Shown here one piece after another: positions 44,961 through 50,924 of a stretch of DNA of 64,000 nucleotides; position 1 is the first letter of the stretch, and each line of letters starts with the position of its first letter. The notes below the pieces were generated by a model. The model made no database searches, was not told where the DNA came from, and saw only the letters and a program-made list of their open reading frames with translations. Origin of the DNA: Enterococcus canintestini (GTDB lineage: Bacteria; Bacillota; Bacilli; Lactobacillales; Enterococcaceae). Where the stretch lies: contig NZ_JXKG01000001.1 of assembly GCF_001885735.1 (NCBI RefSeq), forward strand, positions 62,001 to 126,000, written 5' to 3'. The position numbers were made by a program, and so were the translations under genes.

Positions 44961-45110
44961 TCATGAAATTGTAGAGCGGACAAGTTTAAAATGGATGGTT
45001 TTAGGTCTTTCAGGTTTCGTTTCACTTAAAGCAGTCTTAATGATTTTTTCACGGGATTTTTTATAATTATCAATACGACGGGCTAAAATTTCTTCTTTTG
45101 TCTGTTTCAT
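44961..45110 (-). CDS. Small basic hypothetical protein
   Basis: 49 codons: starts MKQTKEEILARRIDNYKKSR and ends KLVRSTIS. Rich in Lys/Arg, no membrane segment, mostly helical in appearance. An AGGAGGG ribosome site (minus strand, 45118-45124) lies 7 nt before the ATG and a hairpin terminator follows the stop, so it is probably real. It lies in the patch between tRNA-Arg with its integrase remnant and a lipoprotein gene; it may be a leftover of the integrated element or a host gene. Function unknown. Confidence 0.6.
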   Translation of the reverse strand: MKQTKEEILARRIDNYKKSREKIIKTALSETKPERPKTIHFKLVRSTIS

Positions 45111-45360
45111 AATAATCCCTCCTAAGATTAATGTATCTATAGGTTAGCACCATCTTGATGAGTTTTCGAAGATATTGCTTGTACGTTGATGAACAAAAAG
45201 ACAGGCTAATGTGAAAAGTAAAAAGCAGTAGAGAAAAGGTGAAACAAAATAAAAACAGAACAATTCTTGTAAAAATAGCGTTTTTTATATCAAATTATGC
45301 TTCAAGAAAGTAAATATTTGAATTGAAAATTTCATTGTAGCTATGAAGAACTGTTGCCAT

Positions 45361-46017
45361 TTAGCGTGTTTTGTTTAAAACAAAATCGTAATCATGGGTC
45401 GCTTTTTGATCGGAATTTGAAGCATCGATTTTTTTGGCAGTAAATTTTAGTTCAATTGAGGTAACCGCATCGGGATCGGCTAACTTTTCTAGTGGGTATG
45501 CAGCGGTGCCTGCAACGGTTTTGTGAGCTGCTAGGTCGCCACCAAACTCATCCATAGCTAAGTTTCCAGTTGTTTTTTCGCTAGCATTTGTTAGCAGAGT
45601 TCCTTTTTCTGGTTGGACATTAACCGGCGTGTCCCCAGTTGTAATTGTAAAATGAATTAAAACGTAGCCTTCATATTGCTTATCTTGATTATCTTTATAG
45701 TTTTTTATTTGGATAATTGTGCACTCGTCACTTGTGATAGTGACATTTTCCCAAGTAGCATCTGTCAACGTAACGTTATATTCTTTCGTAGCGATTAATT
45801 TTGCTTTAGTGGCCCCAGTTTTTTCAGCTAATTGCTGATATTTTGCTTGATTGATTAGTAAATCAGGGTCTTTTTCAGTTGCTGAAGTAGCGGTAGTCTG
45901 ATGTAAGCTGTCGGTTGAATTATGTTGACTTGAAGCGAGAGTGTTGTCTGCTTTTTTTTGGCAGCCTGATATAAGCAATGTTGAGCTCAGAAATACTAGT
46001 AGCAATATTTTTTTCAT
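45361..46017 (-). CDS. Predicted lipoprotein (DUF5067/DUF4352-like)
   Basis: 218 residues. Lipoprotein signal with lipobox LISGC (Cys19), a Ser/Thr/Gln-rich linker to ~65, then a C-terminal beta-rich domain (~90-215: GYVLIHFTITTGDTPVNV, LTNASEKTTG) of the immunoglobulin-like sort seen in DUF5067/DUF4352 surface proteins. AAGAGGAT upstream of ATG 46017. Located on the outer face of the membrane. Function unknown. Confidence 0.7.
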   Translation of the reverse strand: MKKILLLVFLSSTLLISGCQKKADNTLASSQHNSTDSLHQTTATSATEKDPDLLINQAKYQQLAEKTGATKAKLIATKEYNVTLTDATWENVTITSDECTIIQIKNYKDNQDKQYEGYVLIHFTITTGDTPVNVQPEKGTLLTNASEKTTGNLAMDEFGGDLAAHKTVAGTAAYPLEKLADPDAVTSIELKFTAKKIDASNSDQKATHDYDFVLNKTR

Positions 46018-46233
46018 AACAATCCTCTTTTCTATTGAAATAATTTCTATCTTTAATTAAATTTTAACATTTGCAAGGTGCAACGCAAGTCCAAAGTCAG
46101 GCTTTAGGATGATTTTATTCATTTTGGGCTTATGCTATAATTGTAGTGATCATAAAATAGACTGCTTTATTAATAGTCTAATTTTATTGAAACCTTTTTT
46201 CTCGCTTTATTTTATAGAGCGGAATCACTGTTG

Positions 46234-46250
46234 GTGAAAACGGTTTTCAC
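46234..46250 (+). promoter_or_regulatory. Perfect palindrome upstream of the glycosyltransferase gene
   Basis: GTGAAAACGGTTTTCAC: 8-bp arms about one central base, between an extended -10 (TGCTATAAT, 46133-46141) and ATG 46285. It resembles a cre but has one extra central base compared with the symmetric form. An operator or short attenuator stem is possible. Confidence 0.4.
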
Positions 46251-46284
46251 TATTTTTTAAATTAAGCTTTGAAGGGATTTAATT

Positions 46285-47334
46285 ATGTTAAAAATAACTA
46301 TGTTTTCTCGCGCTGACACTGTTAAAGGCCAGGGAGTGGGGAGTGCTTATAATGAATTAATTAAAATGTTAAAAGCGCGTTTTAATAAAACATTTGATGT
46401 GCGTATTAACGAATATAAAAAATCGGATATCTCTCATTACCACACGATTAATCCTGAATTTTATTTGTCGACTTTTTTTAAACGACGTCGGGGTGTAACA
46501 GTAGGATATGTGCACTTTTTACCTGAGACTTTAGAAGGTAGTATCCACTTGGCAAAACCAATTCAAAAGATTTTTAATTGGTATGTTTTATCTTTTTATC
46601 GCCGTATGGATAAATTAGTGGTTGTAAATCCCAGTTTTACTCCGGAATTGATTAAAGCTGGAATACCGGAAAAAAAAATTAACTATATTCCAAATTTTGT
46701 CTCTAACGAAGAGTTTTATCAGATGACTCCTGATGAAAAAGACGAGTTAAGGAAAAAGTATCAAATTTCCTCTGATAAGTTTGTCATTTTAGGAGTTGGA
46801 CAAATTCAAAAACGAAAAGGCGTTGATGACTTTATTCGGCTAGCAAAAGAAAATCCGGAAGTATCCTTTATTTGGGTTGGAGGATTTTCGTTTGGCAAAA
46901 TAACGGATGGTTATGAAGAATATAAAGAAGTATATGAAAATCCACCGGCAAATTTAACCTTTACCGGTATAATTGATCGCAGTGAATTGGTTAATTACTA
47001 TAATATTGCTGATATTTTCTTATTACCTTCTTATAACGAATTGTTTCCAATGAGCATTTTGGAAGCTTTTAGCTGTCAAACACCTGTGATGGTGCGTAAT
47101 TTGGATTTATATGAGGCGGTTATTTCTGGCTACTATTTGGGAGCAGATGATTTTGGGGAAATGGATCGTGCCGTTAAAGCCTTGCAAACTGACGACGACT
47201 TATTAAAAAAATATGCTTGTTTAGCCCACGAGGCTTCAAATTATTATTCTGAAGCCCACGTAGGAGAACTTTGGTATGATTTTTATACTGGCTTATTAAA
47301 AACCGATGATGAAACAGAAAAGGCAAACGTTTAA
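46285..47334 (+). CDS. GT4 glycosyltransferase, BgsA-like (glycolipid synthesis)
   Basis: 349-residue GT-B fold glycosyltransferase, family 4. N-terminal MFSRADTVKGQGVGSAYNEL and ISHYHTINPEFYLS, HFLPETLEGS, and the C-terminal donor site PSYNELFPMSILEAFSC with the EX7E pattern. The overall look is that of enterococcal BgsA, which adds the second glucose to make diglucosyl-diacylglycerol, the lipoteichoic acid anchor. In Enterococcus faecalis bgsA sits beside bgsB; no bgsB is here, so the exact acceptor is less sure. AAGGGA precedes ATG 46285; the gene ends at a long terminator. Confidence 0.75.
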   Translation: MLKITMFSRADTVKGQGVGSAYNELIKMLKARFNKTFDVRINEYKKSDISHYHTINPEFYLSTFFKRRRGVTVGYVHFLPETLEGSIHLAKPIQKIFNWYVLSFYRRMDKLVVVNPSFTPELIKAGIPEKKINYIPNFVSNEEFYQMTPDEKDELRKKYQISSDKFVILGVGQIQKRKGVDDFIRLAKENPEVSFIWVGGFSFGKITDGYEEYKEVYENPPANLTFTGIIDRSELVNYYNIADIFLLPSYNELFPMSILEAFSCQTPVMVRNLDLYEAVISGYYLGADDFGEMDRAVKALQTDDDLLKKYACLAHEASNYYSEAHVGELWYDFYTGLLKTDDETEKANV

Positions 47335-47394
47335 AAACGCAACTACTACTTTTTGCTGATCTATTTTCAGCGTGGAAGTAGTAGCTGCGTTTTT
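47335..47394 (+). terminator. Terminator after the glycosyltransferase gene
   Basis: AAACGCAACTACTACTT pairs with AAGTAGTAGCTGCGTTTTT; followed by CGCTTTT. Confidence 0.8.
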
Positions 47395-47434
47395 CGCTTT
47401 TAAATTAGTAGCAAAGTCTAGTGAGTTACATGTG

Positions 47435-48067
47435 TTACAGTAAGTTACCAATTACTTGCCAGTCTGATTTTATCAGTGGTTCAAGCTTGCGATTGTAAAA
47501 AATAGCGGCTGGGTGAAATAAAGGAACAAGCGTATAATCTTCTTTTGACCAGATATAATCGTCCATGGTTTCATTTAATATTTGAATGGGATGCTGGATT
47601 ATTTGGCCGTGATAATTAGAGATATTGTACTGATTTCCTAGAAGTCTTTTAAGGCCGATATTGCCGACTGGCGCGATTAATTTTGGCTTTACCTGTTTTA
47701 TTTCATAATCCAAAATAGGCGCATGAGCTAAGACTTCTTTTTTAGTAGGCGTCCGATTGGGGTAAATAATTTCTTTTGTCCCTGTCTTTTTATTTATGCG
47801 TTCTTTGATGGCATAAGGACGACTACGAACGGCACTGGTAATATAAACATCATCTCTAGTTAAATTAACACTAGTGAAACACGCCATTAGTTCTTTGCCA
47901 GCTTGGCCACTAAAAGGAATAAAGTTTTCAATTTCTTTGCGTCCGGGAGCTTCACCGACAATCATCAGTTTGGGATAAAGTGGTCCTTGACCTGAGACAA
48001 ATCCTTCTAAATTAAAATTTTGCGAACGTTTGTTTACGAATTCAACTAATTCCACTGGATATTCCAT
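47435..48067 (-). CDS. Uracil-DNA glycosylase family protein (family-4-like, without Fe-S cysteines)
   Basis: 210 residues. IVGEAPGRKEIENFIPFSGQAGKEL (near 36-60) is the GEAPG/FxGxAG active-site pattern of family 4 UDGs, and FHPAAIFYNRKL near 186 is the conserved C-terminal motif. The four cysteines that bind [4Fe-4S] in true family 4 enzymes, including the N-terminal CxxC, are absent. It may therefore be a cluster-free branch. It removes uracil, or possibly another base, from DNA. ATG 48067 has GGAGGGG upstream; ATGs at 48073 and 48082 are too close. Confidence 0.78.
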   Translation of the reverse strand: MEYPVELVEFVNKRSQNFNLEGFVSGQGPLYPKLMIVGEAPGRKEIENFIPFSGQAGKELMACFTSVNLTRDDVYITSAVRSRPYAIKERINKKTGTKEIIYPNRTPTKKEVLAHAPILDYEIKQVKPKLIAPVGNIGLKRLLGNQYNISNYHGQIIQHPIQILNETMDDYIWSKEDYTLVPLFHPAAIFYNRKLEPLIKSDWQVIGNLL

Positions 48068-48185
48068 CCTCATCCCCTCCATCTTTAGTATAACGTGAAG
48101 AAGGTAAATAATAAAAAATGAGCTCTTAATTTAGTGTTAAAAAAGTGTACGTAAAAGTGATCTTCTAATTTTTAAAGAAAACTAA

Positions 48186-48214
48186 TTGACGACACGCTTG
48201 TTTTTTGTTAAAGT
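48186..48214 (+). promoter_or_regulatory. Promoter of rplU-prp-rpmA
   Basis: TTGACG (48186-48191), 17-bp spacer, TAAAGT (48209-48214), ~110 bp before rplU. Confidence 0.65.
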
Positions 48215-48220
48215 GTAAAT

Positions 48221-48327
48221 GTTGTAATTGTGGACTCCACAGCTACAACCGCTCAGAACAAGTATTAAGTACATTTTGTCACTTGGGATGGCGAGTCTAA
48301 GTATATTATAAGGAGGTGCTTTAGAGC
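48221..48327 (+). ncRNA. L21 leader (5' UTR regulatory RNA)
   Basis: A ~105-nt leader of the L21-leader type between promoter and rplU. It has pairing segments TGTGGACTCCACA and GGCGAGTC ... and ends in AAGGAGGTGC. Such leaders in Firmicutes are thought to bind L21 for feedback control. Assignment rests on position and general look, not on an alignment. Confidence 0.55.
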
Positions 48328-48636
48328 ATGTACGCAATTATCAAAACTGGTGGTAAACAAGTTAAAGTTGAAGTTGGTCAAGCAATCTACGTTGAAAAAT
48401 TAGACGTTGAAGCTGGTGGCAAAGTCACTTTTGACGAAGTTATCTTAGTAGGTGGCGAATCAACGAAAGTTGGCGCACCAACTGTTGCAGGCGCAACTGT
48501 TGAAGGAACTGTTGAAAAACACGGTAAACAAAAGAAAGTTGTTACTTTCAAATATAAACCTAAAAAACACTCTCACCGCAAGCAAGGTCATCGTCAACCA
48601 TATACTAAAGTGGTTATCGACGCAATCAACGCTTAA
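48328..48636 (+). CDS. rplU: 50S ribosomal protein L21
   Basis: 102-residue L21: [18 protein letters not shown] at the start and the [20 protein letters not shown]-binding tail. AAGGAGGTGC before ATG 48328. First gene of rplU-prp-rpmA. Confidence 0.98.
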   Translation: MYAIIKTGGKQVKVEVGQAIYVEKLDVEAGGKVTFDEVILVGGESTKVGAPTVAGATVEGTVEKHGKQKKVVTFKYKPKKHSHRKQGHRQPYTKVVIDAINA

Positions 48637-48659
48637 TACTTGCGAGAAAGGTCGCACTA

Positions 48660-49004
48660 ATGATCAAAGGGACATTCAAACGCAATGACTCTGGCCAGAT
48701 TGTTACATTCACATTGACAGGACATGCCGAAGCTGGGCCATATGGTAGTGATATCGTTTGTGCTGGTGTTTCCGCATTAGCAATCAGTACCATTAACGGC
48801 ATTGATGCTTTAGCTGGGGTTGCACCTAAAGTTGAAGCAAATGAATCTGAAGGCGGCTATCTTAAAATGGATGTCGTATCAGGTTTAACTCAAGAACAAA
48901 CTAACATTGAACAAATTCTTTTAGAAAATTTGTTGTTAGGTTTACAGTCAATTGAAACCGAAAATAGTGAGTTTATTCAAATTAATACCATTACAGAAAA
49001 ATAG
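48660..49004 (+). CDS. prp: Prp, cysteine protease that trims L27
   Basis: 114 residues. Catalytic His in FTLTGHAEAGPYGSDIVCAGVSALAIS (GHA near residue 21) and Cys (VCAGVSA near 33). Prp cuts the N-terminal extension from ribosomal protein L27 in Firmicutes. Encoded between rplU and rpmA as expected. ATG 48660 with GAAAGG upstream. Confidence 0.95.
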   Translation: MIKGTFKRNDSGQIVTFTLTGHAEAGPYGSDIVCAGVSALAISTINGIDALAGVAPKVEANESEGGYLKMDVVSGLTQEQTNIEQILLENLLLGLQSIETENSEFIQINTITEK

Positions 49005-49016
49005 GAGGTGCATCTC

Positions 49017-49310
49017 ATGTTGATGAAAATGAATTTGCAATTCTTCGCTCATAAAAAAGGTGGCGGTTCTACTTCTAACGGTCGTGACTCAGAATCTAAA
49101 CGTTTAGGCGCTAAACGTGCAGACGGTCAAACTGTTACTGGTGGCTCAATCCTTTACCGCCAACGCGGTACTAAAATTTATCCAGGTGTAAACGTGGGTA
49201 AAGGCGGCGACGATACTTTATTTGCTAAAGTTGACGGCGTAGTACGTTTCGAACGTAAAGGCCGTGACAAAAAACAAGTGTCTGTCTACCCAGTAGCGAA
49301 AGAAGCTTAA
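49017..49310 (+). CDS. rpmA: 50S ribosomal protein L27, with cleavable N-terminal extension
   Basis: 97 residues as translated. The N-terminus [18 protein letters not shown] carries the Prp site: cleavage after the two Phe gives the mature AHKKGGGS end that reaches toward the peptidyl-transferase centre. ATG 49017 has AGGAGG upstream (49003-49008); GTG 49008 overlaps it. Confidence 0.98.
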   Translation: MLMKMNLQFFAHKKGGGSTSNGRDSESKRLGAKRADGQTVTGGSILYRQRGTKIYPGVNVGKGGDDTLFAKVDGVVRFERKGRDKKQVSVYPVAKEA

Positions 49311-49320
49311 TGAAATAAAA

Positions 49321-49357
49321 GGTGTTAGTATTCTAATGAATACTAACACCTTTTTTT
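49321..49357 (+). terminator. Terminator after rpmA
   Basis: GGTGTTAGTATTC TAAT GAATACTAACACC then TTTTTTT; 13-bp perfect stem. Confidence 0.92.
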
Positions 49358-49433
49358 GTAGTATATTAAAAACAAATAGCAGTTTTTTTATCAGTAAAGA
49401 GATATAAAAATGCAATAAAAAAGGAAGGATAAA

Positions 49434-49643
49434 ATGGAAGGTCAAGTAAAGTCGTTTAATGAAAAGGGTGGCTATGGCTTTTTAGAAAATGAACATCATC
49501 AAGTGATGTTTGTTTATCGCGACGATATTATAAGTCCTGCTGATAAGATCTTATTGGATGATCAAAAAGTCGTTTATGATGTCGTGACCAATAAAAACGG
49601 TCAGAAAAAAGCGGTTAATGTAAAAGTAGTAGATAAAACCTAA
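49434..49643 (+). CDS. Divergent cold-shock-domain protein
   Basis: 69 residues. MEGQVKSFNEKGGYGFLENE corresponds to the CSD start with RNP-1 (KGYGFI in normal Csp), but RNP-2 reads VMFVYRDDI instead of VFVHFSAI and the acidic tail differs. It likely binds RNA or single-stranded DNA weakly or with changed preference. AAGGAAGG precedes ATG 49434. Stand-alone, after the rpmA terminator. Confidence 0.75.
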   Translation: MEGQVKSFNEKGGYGFLENEHHQVMFVYRDDIISPADKILLDDQKVVYDVVTNKNGQKKAVNVKVVDKT

Positions 49644-49711
49644 CAAAGCAAGTCATAAGTAGTTTGTCTAAGAAAACACCTTATGTTACGCTTTTTCAAA
49701 GGAGGAAGCTT

Positions 49712-50269
49712 ATGAAAGAAACAATTCGGATGGCAACAAAAGAAGATGCTAAAGCGATACTTGCAATTTATGCGCCTTATGTCAAAGAGACTGCCATTAC
49801 ATTTGAATACGAGGTTCCTACATTAGAGAATTTTGAAGCGCGAATTAGTCAAACTCTAGCTCGCTATCCTTATTTGGTGGCAGAAAATGAGCAAGGGGAT
49901 GTAATTGGCTTTGCCTATGCGGGGGTGTATAAAGAGCGGGCAGCTTATGATTGGAGTTGTGAAGTTACGATTTATTTAGCCCAGGGCATGGAAAGTCGCG
50001 GTTTAGGTTCGCGTCTTTACCAGGCGTTGGAAGCAGAACTGCAAAAGCAAAATGTTATTCAATTATTGGCTTGTGTGACTGCTGATAACATCAGTAGTAT
50101 TAAGTTTCATGAAAAACTAGGCTATAAAGAAGTTGGAACTTTTTCTAATCTAGGTTACAAATTTAATAAATGGCATGACGTTTTATGGCTACAAAAGACG
50201 TTACAAAAGCCAGATGTAGTTCCCAAAGAATTTATTCCTAAAAATAAAAAAATGCGCATTACCATGTAG
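49712..50269 (+). CDS. GNAT N-acetyltransferase (phosphinothricin-acetyltransferase-like)
   Basis: 185 residues. Full GNAT fold: IRMATKEDAKAILAIYAPYV start, TAITFEYEVPT, acetyl-CoA loop region QGMESRGLGSRLYQAL, FHEKLGYKEVGTF. Members acetylate phosphinothricin, methionine sulfone or other small amines; the native substrate here is unknown. ATG 49712 has AAAGGAGGAAG upstream; the open frame from 49664 has no site. Confidence 0.85.
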   Translation: MKETIRMATKEDAKAILAIYAPYVKETAITFEYEVPTLENFEARISQTLARYPYLVAENEQGDVIGFAYAGVYKERAAYDWSCEVTIYLAQGMESRGLGSRLYQALEAELQKQNVIQLLACVTADNISSIKFHEKLGYKEVGTFSNLGYKFNKWHDVLWLQKTLQKPDVVPKEFIPKNKKMRITM

Positions 50270-50333
50270 AATTCTAAAATGAGATAAAATCTCGCTATTT
50301 AGAATCAATACAAAATGCGCAAGTCTTTTTTTA

Positions 50334-50406
50334 TAGCCTGTACGGGATTCGAACCCGTGTCTCCGCGCTGAGAACGCAGCGTCTTAAACCGCTTGACTAA
50401 CAGGTC
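50334..50406 (-). tRNA. tRNA-Glu(CUC), variant with acceptor-stem mismatch
   Basis: 73 nt on the minus strand. D-arm GTC AAGCGGTTTAA GAC and T-arm ACGGG TTCGAAT CCCGT match the usual Firmicutes tRNA-Glu. The anticodon stem CTGCG/CGCGG frames loop TTCTCAG, anticodon CTC. Acceptor GACCTGT pairs with ACAGGCT but has an A2-C71 mismatch and G1-U72. CCA is not encoded. It is a lone gene, not in an rRNA/tRNA cluster. It could be a functional minor isoacceptor or a decaying copy. Confidence 0.8.
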
Positions 50407-50598
50407 GTATTACATTTTTAATCTTAGCACTTTTTTATTTACTGTAAAGTAAGACGTCTTTTTAACTTACAAAATTGTTCGTTGGGTGATAGTTCTTTAA
50501 AAGGCGTATTACCTTTGATTTTGTTACACTGCTTTTAATGAATAAACAAGTGTTATTTCTATTTGAGAAAAGCATGAAATTTTGTAAGGAGTGAAAAG

Positions 50599-50772
50599 AT
50601 GAGTGTAATCGGAGTGGGGAGTTTTATTTTTGGTTTGCTATTATTGGGAGTAGCTCTTTTAAAGAAAAAAACAGCAAAACAAAATATCGTGCTATCTGAA
50701 ACATTTCAGTTGGCGGCGCTGTTAATTTTTGTCGGTTCTTTTATTATGTTTATGCCGCATCTGGGTATTTGA
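50599..50772 (+). CDS. Small two-helix membrane protein
   Basis: 57 residues: MSVIGVGSFIFGLLLLGVAL, a basic loop (LKKKTAKQN), and a second helix (LAALLIFVGSFIMFMPHLGI). GTAAGGAGTG ribosome site before ATG 50599. A terminator-like hairpin follows at 50807. No known family recognised. It sits between the tRNA-Glu and the PTS activator gene. Confidence 0.65.
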   Translation: MSVIGVGSFIFGLLLLGVALLKKKTAKQNIVLSETFQLAALLIFVGSFIMFMPHLGI

Positions 50773-50806
50773 AGATCGTGTAATACAATTTATCGGTAAT
50801 AGTAGA

Positions 50807-50846
50807 AAAGCCATTGGAGTAATGAAATATTCTTCAATGGCTTTTT
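50807..50846 (+). terminator. Terminator after the small membrane protein gene
   Basis: AAAAGCCATTG ... CAATGGCTTTTT with a ~17-nt loop. Confidence 0.75.
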
Positions 50847-50849
50847 AGT

Positions 50850-50877
50850 TTGCGCTTTAATCGAAAAAAGTTATAAT
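50850..50877 (+). promoter_or_regulatory. Promoter of manR
   Basis: TTGCGC (50850-50855), 16-bp spacer, TATAAT (50872-50877). Confidence 0.55.
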
Positions 50878-50924
50878 GAAACAATACAGATGATACACTA
50901 GCGCAAATAAGGTGAGGAGACGCA

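Noticed and set aside
44819-45025. Minus-strand 68-codon frame overlapping the small basic ORF
   Set aside because: It crosses a terminator hairpin, has no ribosome site, and overlaps the better supported ORF at 44961-45110 in another frame.
44384-46017. Intact prophage or ICE at tRNA-Arg
   Set aside because: Only an integrase tail and one small ORF are present; no structural, replication or transfer genes and no second att-like copy of the tRNA end was seen.
48023-48036. LexA-box-like CGAACGTTTGTTTA inside the uracil-DNA glycosylase gene
   Set aside because: It lies within coding sequence (minus-strand codons for Asn-Lys-Arg-Ser near residue 12), has no promoter around it and its last bases miss the consensus. 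Chance similarity to the true box at 22830.
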